A DNA stretch of 6,544 bases from Lentisphaeria bacterium (GTDB taxonomy: Bacteria; Verrucomicrobiota; Lentisphaeria; Oligosphaerales; PUNB01), in assembly GCA_007133055.1 (NCBI GenBank), contig SLNM01000294.1, positions 1 through 6,544 on the forward strand, in the 5' to 3' direction. Made by a program: the position numbers and the translations under genes. Shown piece by piece: positions 1 through 5,541 of the stretch. The notes under the pieces were generated by a model. That model searched no databases, was not told where the DNA came from, and was given only the letters and a program-made list of their open reading frames with translations. Position 1 is the first letter of the stretch, and each line of letters opens with the position of its first letter.

Positions 1-48
1 AAAAAACACAGCCCGGAGCCAATAACCGGGCGGCTGGTTAAAACAGCC
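1..48 (-). terminator. Rho-independent terminator for leftward transcription
   Basis: Read on the minus strand, a 5-bp stem (44-48 with 32-36) is followed by a perfect 6-bp GC stem, GCCCGG/CCGGGC (26-31 with 11-16, 9-nt loop). After a short TGTG comes a run of six T at 6-1. Hairpin plus T-tract is the form of an intrinsic terminator. The plus strand has no T-run after the hairpin, so it is not obviously bidirectional. No convincing leftward gene lies just to its right, so the transcript it would end is unknown. Confidence 0.6.
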
Positions 49-106
49 TCAAAACACGCTTGTTCTAACCTGACGACAAAGCCTCGGCTCGAACAATGAT
101 TTAAGG

Positions 107-123
107 TTGGCATGAATAATGCT
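107..123 (+). promoter_or_regulatory. Candidate sigma-54 (-24/-12) promoter
   Basis: TTGGCATGAATAATGCT matches the published sigma-54 consensus YTGGCACGRNNNTTGCW at 12 of 14 specified positions. The invariant GG (109-110) and GC (121-122) are at the correct distance. Transcription would start near 134, giving a leader of about 78 nt before the ATG at 212. It lies in non-coding DNA, in the right orientation for the small membrane protein gene, and a sigma-54 activator gene is in the same window. A chance match cannot be excluded from sequence alone. Confidence 0.5.
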
Positions 124-145
124 ATTATCATAATTGATAAAATCT

Positions 146-173
146 TGGCCGGAGGAGATGATATTACCGGCCA
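146..173 (+). other. Leader hairpin with purine-rich loop
   Basis: TGGCCGG (146-152) and CCGGCCA (167-173) form a perfect 7-bp GC-rich stem around a 14-nt loop. A T-G wobble could add one pair. The 3' end of the left arm and the loop include a GGAGGAG run (151-157) directly followed by an in-frame ATG at 158, too close for normal initiation. The hairpin lies inside the predicted leader of the membrane protein gene, 39 nt before its ATG. It has no T-run, so it is not a simple terminator. An effect on mRNA stability or translation is inference. Confidence 0.4.
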
Positions 174-199
174 GTGCAAAACCGAAGAGAAGTCTATTC

Positions 200-204
200 A
201 GGAG
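200..204 (+). promoter_or_regulatory. Ribosome binding site for the small membrane protein
   Basis: AGGAG sits 7 nt before the ATG at 212. This decides the start: the same frame opens at a TTG at 134 and has an ATG at 158, but neither has a Shine-Dalgarno sequence at proper spacing, and the extra residues would be charged and non-conserved in character. Confidence 0.7.
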
Positions 205-211
205 AAAAATA

Positions 212-502
212 ATGATACAGGTAATCAGCCAGACATTTCTGGATATTTTCGGCAACGCCCCGAATGTAGTGGTGCCGCTGCCGCAGATTATGCTCATGAC
301 TCTGCTGCTCTGCCTCACCGCGCTCTTCGAGCTTTATCGCGCTGCCATCGTTACCGCCTTTGGATTCCTTATCAACTGGGTCTTCGTTCAAAATTTCAAC
401 CTTCTCAGCCTCAATGTCGTTACTATTGTCACCGTTCTTCTCTTTCTGGCCCTGGGTGTGGTCGCAGTCATTTCTGTCTGTCATCATGCCTTGACCCGAT
501 AG
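212..502 (+). CDS. Small three-helix membrane protein of unknown function
   Basis: A 96-residue hydrophobic protein of no family I can name. Roughly, residues 1-23 form an amphipathic or re-entrant N-terminus, 24-42 the first membrane helix, 43-59 the second (with an Arg at 43 after a Glu-Leu-Tyr turn) and 67-90 the third. It ends in a short polar tail containing His91, His92 and Arg96. There is no cleavable signal peptide with an obvious cleavage site, so it is probably an integral inner-membrane protein. The start is set by AGGAG seven bases upstream. It stands alone, with a sigma-54-like promoter and leader hairpin before it and the kinase gene 197 bases after it. Its small size, helices and lack of catalytic motifs would suit an accessory or stress-type membrane protein, but nothing in the sequence assigns a role. 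The opposite strand is also open over part of it; I judge that frame a shadow. Confidence 0.7.
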   Translation: MIQVISQTFLDIFGNAPNVVVPLPQIMLMTLLLCLTALFELYRAAIVTAFGFLINWVFVQNFNLLSLNVVTIVTVLLFLALGVVAVISVCHHALTR

Positions 503-528
503 CCTGCCTGCCTTTGCAAGGTGTGCTG

Positions 529-576
529 AATTGTCAGTGCGTTCTCCCGGCGGACAATTATCGTCGATCGACAATT
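529..576. repeat. Short dyads in the gap before the kinase gene
   Basis: The 197-base gap 503-699 has no gene. It contains AATTGTC at 529-535 and its exact complement GACAATT twice, at 553-559 and 570-576. The second GACAATT overlaps a perfect 10-base palindrome, GTCGATCGAC (563-572). The first pair could form a 7-bp hairpin with a 17-nt loop, but no T-run follows, so it is not an intrinsic terminator. Repeated half-sites plus a palindrome before a regulatory gene could be an operator; that is inference. No strong sigma-70 promoter stands out in the gap. Confidence 0.4.
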
Positions 577-685
577 TCGGCCGTTATTTGAATCCCCCAT
601 CAAACCACCGTTCCCGCAGTTAGTTTTCATTGCACAAACTGGGTTGGCGGCTATGGTATGAGCCGGTCAACTTCTCACCGCCCAA

Positions 686-693
686 AGGAAGAG
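686..693 (+). promoter_or_regulatory. Ribosome binding site that favours a TTG start for the kinase
   Basis: AGGAAGAG at 686-693 precedes the TTG at 700, with about 10 bases after the AGGA core. The only upstream in-frame ATG (658) has just a weak GGCGG before it. Starting at 700 gives a short basic N-terminus (MKIKSKL) running straight into the first membrane helix, typical of membrane sensor kinases. Confidence 0.6.
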
Positions 694-699
694 TGTAAA

Positions 700-3051
700 T
701 TGAAAATCAAGAGTAAACTTACCTTGGCCGCCATCCTGTCCGGCTCTCTTTCGCTGTTGATCTTCGCCTTTCTCGGCTATCATTGGCTGACTGCGGGGGT
801 GGAGACGCTGGCGGAACCGCACTCGCTCTTGCTCGGTCTGGCGGCAATGGTTTTTCTCTGGTCTGCTTTGTATGCTTTGACGCTGCAACGGACGGTTTCG
901 CGGACGATACTTCGTTTGGGAGGTCTTTTCGAACGCATTTCCGAGAACGATTCAGAACCTCTGAAAGAAATTGAAAGGAGCGATGAAATCGGCGAGCTGG
1001 CACGGGTTTCGCTCAAGATCATGCGCCGGGTTCGCAAGTCCTACGACGCCTTGCGCAAGGAGGTGGCCCAGCGCCGCCGGGCGGAAGTCTCCCTGCGGCA
1101 AAGCGAACGGCGGCATCGACACCTGATCGAGACCATGAACGAAGGCGTTGCGGTTCTGGACACCGATCAACGACTGACCTACGTGAACGACAAATTCTGC
1201 CGCATCCTGGGTTACCAGCGCGAGGAGCTACTGGGACGCTCGATGCTCGACTTGATCGAGCAGAACGAGGTCCGCCGTCAACTGCGCAGCCTGCTTGCCG
1301 GAGACAACGAAGCAGCGGAGGGCATTGTCGATGACAATTTGGAAACAACCTGGCGCAGCGGCAACGGAGACCAAGTATTCGCATTGGTATCGCCTCGGTT
1401 GTTTCATGGCGACCAGGGTTCCCCTGCCGGTTCCTTCGTGGTGGTCACCGACATTACCAGGCGGCGGCAGGCGGAGCTGGCCCTGGGCAAGGAGAAGGAG
1501 CGCCTGGCGGCCACTTTGCGAAGCATTGGCGAAGGTGTGATCGCGACTGATACCGAGGGGCGCATTGTTCTGATGAACCAATTGGCCGAATCCATGACCG
1601 GATGGCGGATTCAGGACGCTCTGCGGCAGCCGGTGGAGTCGGTACTGCAATTGCTCGACCGGAAAAGCCCGCTGGCCCAGCATCGGCATAGCATTCCGGC
1701 ATCGAATGAGAAAGGGGAGGTCGAAAACCCGATTCGCCGAGCCTTGGCCACCGGAGTCAGCAAAGCCATGGAGTGCAGAGTCCAGGGAGGTGACCAGAAG
1801 CCGATGATTATTGCCTTGAACGGAACTCCGATCTTCGACGCTCAGGAGAAGATAGTCGGGGGTGTCCTGGTATTTCGCAATGTCACCGCGGAAAAAAGCT
1901 GGGAGGAGGAATCGCGCAAGGACCAGAAACTCGAATCGGTCGGTCTCCTGGCTGGCGGGGTGGCGCACGACTTCAACAACATTCTCACCGTGGTGCTCGG
2001 CAATGTGTCCCTGGCGCGCACCCTGCTCGAACCTGACTCCAAGGTGGCGCAACTGATGAAGGAAACTGAACGCGCTTCGAATCAAGCCCGCTACCTGACC
2101 CAGCAGCTTCTGGCTTTTTCCAAGGGAGGCAAACCACGCAAGGAAACGGTCGCCCTGAGCCAGGTGGTTTTCGACGCCGTGGACTATGTGCTGCGTGCAA
2201 CCAAGTGCAAACCACGTTTCCAATGGGCGGAAAATCTGTGGCCCGCCGAAGTCGATATCGGGCAAATCAATCAAGTTTTTCAAAACTTGGTGATTAATGC
2301 GGCGGAGGCGATGCCGGAGGGCGGGGTTATCAGGCTGAGCGGCGAAAACTGTACCGTGCTTCCCGATGATCCCCTGCCGCTTTCCCCTGGGCATTACGTT
2401 CGCATTTCCGTCGCCGACCGGGGACGGGGTATCGCCGAGAAGGATTTGGACAAAGTGTTCGACCCCTACTTCACAACCAAAAAGAGCGGTGCCGGCCTCG
2501 GACTGGCCACCGCCTATTCGATTGTAAAAAAACACGATGGCTATATCGGGGTCGTGTCGGAGCTCGGCAAGGGCACTCGTTTCGATGTTCACCTGCCGGC
2601 GCGGCAGAGTGAAATTGCAAAAACCAGAAGCCACCGTCAAACCGAGGTGGTGCCAGGAGAAGGGCGGGTTTTAATTATGGAGGATGACTGGGCGGTGCGG
2701 CAGATGCTGCTCAGAATGCTGCACAGCCTGGGCTACGAAGCGGAAGCCGCCGAAGAGGGGCGGGAGGCGGTGGACAAGTTCAGAGCCGCGCGCCTGGCTG
2801 GACGCCCCTTTGACGCAACCATTCTCGACCTGGTCGTCCCCGGCGGAAAAGGCGGCAAGGAGACGGTCAAGCACATACTGAAGATCGACCAGCAGGCCAA
2901 GGTGATTGTCTCCAGCGGTTATTCGGAAGACCCGATCATGGCCAACTATCGAGACTACGGCTTTGCCGAAGCGGTGGCCAAGCCTTATGATTACGGCGAA
3001 CTAAGCATCATTCTCGCCAGAGTGATCGGGAAGCCGCCAAAGGATGCCTAG
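700..3051 (+). CDS. Membrane-bound hybrid sensor histidine kinase with two PAS domains
   Basis: Two-component sensor kinase of 783 residues from the TTG at 700 (797 if the ATG at 658 is used); numbering below is from the TTG. Membrane helices lie near 7-30 and 42-62, with only about a dozen residues between them, so there is no real periplasmic sensor. A HAMP-like stretch (64-111, with SDEIGELA) and a basic coiled coil (112-136) follow, then PAS domains at about 138-256 and 268-398. Sensing is therefore probably cytoplasmic or at the membrane. The HisKA domain has GVAHDFNN with phospho-acceptor His423. The ATPase domain (about 518-634) has its N box around Asn533, DRGRGI from Asp573, an F box and GAGLGLA at 597-603. 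A receiver domain (656-776) has acidic residues at 661-663, phospho-acceptor Asp710, Ser738 and Lys761, all intact. There is no Hpt domain, so the receiver may self-regulate or pass phosphate to a separate Hpt. Ligand and output are unknown. It converges on the Gre-type gene. Confidence 0.93.
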   Translation: MKIKSKLTLAAILSGSLSLLIFAFLGYHWLTAGVETLAEPHSLLLGLAAMVFLWSALYALTLQRTVSRTILRLGGLFERISENDSEPLKEIERSDEIGELARVSLKIMRRVRKSYDALRKEVAQRRRAEVSLRQSERRHRHLIETMNEGVAVLDTDQRLTYVNDKFCRILGYQREELLGRSMLDLIEQNEVRRQLRSLLAGDNEAAEGIVDDNLETTWRSGNGDQVFALVSPRLFHGDQGSPAGSFVVVTDITRRRQAELALGKEKERLAATLRSIGEGVIATDTEGRIVLMNQLAESMTGWRIQDALRQPVESVLQLLDRKSPLAQHRHSIPASNEKGEVENPIRRALATGVSKAMECRVQGGDQKPMIIALNGTPIFDAQEKIVGGVLVFRNVTAEKSWEEESRKDQKLESVGLLAGGVAHDFNNILTVVLGNVSLARTLLEPDSKVAQLMKETERASNQARYLTQQLLAFSKGGKPRKETVALSQVVFDAVDYVLRATKCKPRFQWAENLWPAEVDIGQINQVFQNLVINAAEAMPEGGVIRLSGENCTVLPDDPLPLSPGHYVRISVADRGRGIAEKDLDKVFDPYFTTKKSGAGLGLATAYSIVKKHDGYIGVVSELGKGTRFDVHLPARQSEIAKTRSHRQTEVVPGEGRVLIMEDDWAVRQMLLRMLHSLGYEAEAAEEGREAVDKFRAARLAGRPFDATILDLVVPGGKGGKETVKHILKIDQQAKVIVSSGYSEDPIMANYRDYGFAEAVAKPYDYGELSIILARVIGKPPKDA
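997..1013 (+). promoter_or_regulatory. Possible intragenic sigma-54 promoter in the kinase gene
   Basis: CTGGCACGGGTTTCGCT fits the sigma-54 consensus YTGGCACGRNNNTTGCW at 13 of 14 specified positions; the only miss is C for T in TTGC. It points along the kinase gene and would start a transcript near 1024, downstream of the codons for both membrane helices. The same bases encode the conserved E-L-A-R-V of the HAMP-like region, so coding constraint plus chance may explain it. Confidence 0.25.
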
Positions 3052-3128
3052 CCTGAGCAATTCATGAGCTGTTTTTGGTGGCTGTATTTACGTTTTTGTG
3101 CATACTCGCTGTGCGCAGCGCTCAGGCT
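3050..3128. repeat. Inverted repeat spanning both stop codons of two convergent genes
   Basis: The kinase and Gre-type genes converge with 70 bases between their stop codons. AGCCTGAGC (3050-3058) and GCTCAGGCT (3120-3128) are perfect 9-base complements. They overlap the TAG of the kinase (3049-3051) and the TGA of the Gre-type gene (complement of 3122-3124). A small hairpin, CGCTG-TGCG-CAGCG, lies at 3107-3120. No clear T-run follows either structure in either direction, so a standard intrinsic terminator is not shown. The short runs of five T at 3072-3076 and 3093-3097 have no strong stem before them. Confidence 0.4.
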
Positions 3129-5257
3129 CTCTGCTCGGTCTCGGTCGCCCACTGCCGCAATGCTTTGTCCAAGGGTAGGACGGCATGGATTTCGACCGGC
3201 CCGGTTGGAGTGTCCGCGGACTGTCCCGGTTTTTTCCCGAGCAAAGCCCTTCCCAGGGGGGTGTCGCAGGAGATGATATTGCGATAGGGATCGCTGTCCC
3301 AGCAACCCAGGACATGGTATTGCTGCACCTCCCCCTCCTCCTTATTTCCCTGCCACTGGAGTGCAACCGTGCAGCCTGGCACCACCTGACGCGGCGCGGT
3401 TATATCAGCAAAATCGGAAGGTCTGACTTGCTCGAGCTGCTCTTCTAGCTGCTGGCGGCGACTCAGCAAAAGACCTTGTTCCTCCTTGGCCGCTTTATAT
3501 TCTGCATTCTCGCGCAAATCGCCATAGCTGCGAGCCTGGGCTATGGTTCGGCTGTTGGCAGGTATTTTCTCCTGAATAATACTTCTAAGCTCTCGTTTTC
3601 TCTCCTCGAAACTACGAATTGAAGTAATCGGCTGACTGGCGCCCGCCGCCGGAGCGGAGCCGCGGCGCTGCCGGCGCGGTTTTTTTTCAATTGCCTCCCG
3701 CACTTGCGGGAACAGCCTGGCCAGGCGGACCAGCAGGCTTTGCTGCTCTCCACCATCCATGGTGTCGCTATGACGGCGAATAGCGGCGACCATCCTGTCG
3801 ATGGCGACAGGATCGCCGTCTTGCATTAGAAACCTCTGAAAGTCCTGGTTTTGCAGCAATAGCGAGCGCAGGCTGCGGTGGGCTCTGACATAGACCCCGC
3901 CAAGGGGGGTGGCAAGGGCTCGAAAAACTCTTTCCGGGTGGCGAATTGTCTCCTTTTCCGGCTCCTCCCCGTGCTGCCACAGCCAGACGGTCAGGTCTGC
4001 GGATATCCGTCCTGATTCGAGCTTGCGAGCGACGATGCGGGAGAAAAAATCTGCATCTCCGGTGGCTTCCGCCAGCACACTGTCGGCCGCCGGCATGGCA
4101 CCGAGATGCAGGGTCAGGCCAAGTTCAGCCAACCTCTCCGGACCAACCGCCTGATGCGTAAGTTCGAACCAGGCTGGCAGACGCTTGGCCGGCAGAGATT
4201 CGACCACGGCTGAGAATTTCTTTGGCTGCCGCCAGCAAACCGCCTCGCCACCGCGCTGACGAATCCACGGTCGCAACCAGGCTTCCCGGTCGGTTCTTTC
4301 CCACAAGCGCAGGACAGTGTTGGCCCACAAGTCGGCCAGCTCCGTGCGTTCATGCGAGGCAAGCAGCAGGCGTTCGACATTGGCAATGTCGTCGTCGGTC
4401 AGTGGCAAAACGGCTGCCTCCGACTCGACTACCGCCCTCAGCTCCTCCAGGCTGCGACAGGAATCCAGCCGCCGTTCCGCCGCCAAAGAACCGACGGCTT
4501 GATCGGATCGTTCCTGCTTCTCCTCGGCAAACAGTTTATCGAACTGGCGGTCGCTGACGTAGCGGTTGACCAGGCAACGCCGGAAAAGAGCCGGCGAGCG
4601 TGCCGGCGGCAGCAGCGACTGTGCCAGTTCCCGCCGCACCTGCTCAAAATCTCGCTGCTCCAATTCAGCCCATGACAGGAAACCTCTGAAGAGATCTCCT
4701 AGCAACGAGCGCTGGTGAAGCAAATGGAAGTCGGCCAGAAAACGTTCCAGTGGAAAAACCAGAGTACGATCAAACAGAACCCGGACTTCATTGCTCAGCC
4801 CGTCAACTTCCAACACCGCGCCTTGACCGTGATGGGGATGACAGCAAAGCTGTCCTTCCTGCAGGGCGGCGAACACACGCCAGCGCTGGGGGATGTCCTG
4901 CACCGAGGTTTCGGGGTGGCGGATGCCGAGGGCGTGGAGCAACCCTGCCGGATCGGGGTATTCGGCAAATTCAGTCCTGGCCTGCCGGTCCATGCTGTCC
5001 CGCAGCACGACCGACTCGCCACCCAGCCGGGCCAGCTCGAGGAGCAAGTCAGTCGCCTGCTGTGCCTGCGCTTCGGTGATTGCTTCGCATACCAGCTCGA
5101 CCGCCGCCTGCCAGCGGGCACGCATCTCGGGTGATCCTGCAGCCAAGCTCTTCTCAGACTGCTCGCGCAACAGGGCAGTCAGATCTCGCCCGGCCGCCTG
5201 ATCCGCCTCGGCCGTCTGCAGCATAAGATCTTCGATTCGGTCAATGTCAAAATCCAT
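3122..5257 (-). CDS. Long-form GreA/GreB-type transcription elongation factor with large N-terminal domain
   Basis: A 711-residue protein. Residues from about 549 to the end are a complete GreA/GreB factor. The coiled-coil hairpin (549-611) carries GDLRENAEY at its tip (579-587), so the acidic pair equivalent to Asp41 and Glu44 of E. coli GreA is present at Asp580 and Glu583. An FKBP-like C-terminal domain follows (about 621-704). Such factors enter the RNA polymerase secondary channel and help it cleave the transcript and restart after backtracking. Ordinary GreA is about 160 residues; long relatives with N-terminal extensions are known in Chlamydia and spirochaetes. The extension here is mostly helical. 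It has a small glycine-containing module (HGQGAVLEV, 143-151), probably a beta fold, and is joined to the Gre part by a basic, Ala/Pro-rich linker (525-546). The ATG at 5257 is chosen over a GTG at 5299, which lacks a ribosome site and overlaps the likely promoter. It lies alone between convergent and upstream neighbours. Confidence 0.88.
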   Translation of the reverse strand: MDFDIDRIEDLMLQTAEADQAAGRDLTALLREQSEKSLAAGSPEMRARWQAAVELVCEAITEAQAQQATDLLLELARLGGESVVLRDSMDRQARTEFAEYPDPAGLLHALGIRHPETSVQDIPQRWRVFAALQEGQLCCHPHHGQGAVLEVDGLSNEVRVLFDRTLVFPLERFLADFHLLHQRSLLGDLFRGFLSWAELEQRDFEQVRRELAQSLLPPARSPALFRRCLVNRYVSDRQFDKLFAEEKQERSDQAVGSLAAERRLDSCRSLEELRAVVESEAAVLPLTDDDIANVERLLLASHERTELADLWANTVLRLWERTDREAWLRPWIRQRGGEAVCWRQPKKFSAVVESLPAKRLPAWFELTHQAVGPERLAELGLTLHLGAMPAADSVLAEATGDADFFSRIVARKLESGRISADLTVWLWQHGEEPEKETIRHPERVFRALATPLGGVYVRAHRSLRSLLLQNQDFQRFLMQDGDPVAIDRMVAAIRRHSDTMDGGEQQSLLVRLARLFPQVREAIEKKPRRQRRGSAPAAGASQPITSIRSFEERKRELRSIIQEKIPANSRTIAQARSYGDLRENAEYKAAKEEQGLLLSRRQQLEEQLEQVRPSDFADITAPRQVVPGCTVALQWQGNKEEGEVQQYHVLGCWDSDPYRNIISCDTPLGRALLGKKPGQSADTPTGPVEIHAVLPLDKALRQWATETEQRA

Positions 5258-5261
5258 GGAT

Positions 5262-5266
5262 ACCTT
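5262..5266 (-). promoter_or_regulatory. Ribosome binding site of the Gre-type gene
   Basis: On the minus strand AAGGT (5266-5262) ends four bases before the ATG at 5257. It supports that start over the GTG 14 codons upstream, which has no purine-rich stretch at proper spacing. Confidence 0.5.
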
Positions 5267-5281
5267 GTGCGTCCCCGATAC

Positions 5282-5309
5282 GGTATATGAAATGTACACT
5301 CACTTGCAA
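5282..5309 (-). promoter_or_regulatory. Candidate sigma-70-type promoter of the Gre-type gene
   Basis: On the minus strand TTGCAA (5309-5304) and TATACC (5287-5282) are separated by 16 bases and resemble -35 and -10 boxes. Transcription would begin near 5275-5270, a short leader before the ATG at 5257. The match is moderate. The repeat array at 5320-5453 begins about ten bases behind the -35 box, a usual position for regulator binding. Confidence 0.35.
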
Positions 5310-5319
5310 GGAAGCTGGG

Positions 5320-5453
5320 CGACTAAGCGTATCCGATGAAGCGGAGCGAGTAAGCTGGTCGAACAAGTGTGTTACGCTTCATGCCCCAATACACTTAATC
5401 GCTTTCTTAACCGCCACTCTTGTTCGGATACACTCAATTGACCCGCTTAACCG
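5320..5453. repeat. Array of 13-base-spaced CGA-NN-AAG repeats that invert at the middle
   Basis: The left half has four exact copies of CGA-NN-AAG beginning at 5320, 5334, 5347 and 5360 (steps 14, 13, 13). The right half has the complement, CTT-NN-TCG, at 5394 and 5419 exactly, and one- or two-base variants at 5377, 5406, 5433 and 5446 (steps 17, 12, 13, 14, 13). Most copies have C or G two bases outside the AAG/CTT end. The orientation switch is near 5372. Longer exact pairs also link the halves: ATGAAGCG (5336-5343) with CGCTTCAT (5375-5382), CGAACAAG (5360-5367) with CTTGTTCG (5419-5426), and GTATCCGA (5329-5336) with TCGGATAC (5424-5431). The array lies between the activator gene's end and the Gre-type gene's promoter. 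I do not recognise it as a named element. Operator array, MITE-like remnant or folded RNA are all possible. Confidence 0.6.
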
Positions 5454-5455
5454 AC

Positions 5456-5478
5456 AAAAATGACTAGGTCGCCATTTT
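5456..5478 (-). terminator. Weak possible terminator after the sigma-54 activator gene
   Basis: On the minus strand, AAAAT, then GAC-CTA-GTC, then ATTTTT form an A/T-rich hairpin with a T-tract, about 65 bases after the activator gene's stop. The stem is short, and three unpaired bases (GGC) on its left arm interrupt it. It is the only hairpin-plus-T candidate in the gap. Confidence 0.25.
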
Positions 5479-5541
5479 CATTCGATATGGAACAAGGCGC
5501 ATGGCCGAATTCGCGTGAATTAATCAGACTAGTGTCGTGAA

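Noticed and set aside
54..96. CTTGTTC near 59-65 and GAACAA at 91-96 as outlying copies of the 5320-5453 motif or an activator-binding dyad
   Set aside because: Only one imperfect pair without the 13-base periodicity; short enough to be chance.
49..318. An 89-codon minus-strand frame ending right beside the leftward terminator
   Set aside because: The position is suggestive, but it overlaps the start of the membrane protein, which has a clear ribosome site and coherent membrane helices. This frame has no such site and no recognisable fold.
658..699. ATG at 658 as the kinase start
   Set aside because: It adds 14 polar residues before a canonical kinase N-terminus and has only a weak ribosome site, whereas the TTG at 700 has AGGAAGAG. 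It remains possible.
1228..2640. A 470-codon open frame on the minus strand inside the kinase gene
   Set aside because: It lies antisense to the well-conserved PAS, HisKA and ATPase coding sequence, has no recognisable domain, and is the usual by-product of GC-rich codon use on the other strand.
5258..5299. GTG at 5299 as the start of the Gre-type gene
   Set aside because: No ribosome site precedes it, and its first codons coincide with the likely -35/-10 region. The ATG at 5257 has AAGGT at suitable spacing.
5320..5453. CRISPR array
   Set aside because: The repeated unit is only 8 conserved bases, spacers would be about 5 bases, the orientation flips in the middle, and no cas gene is present.
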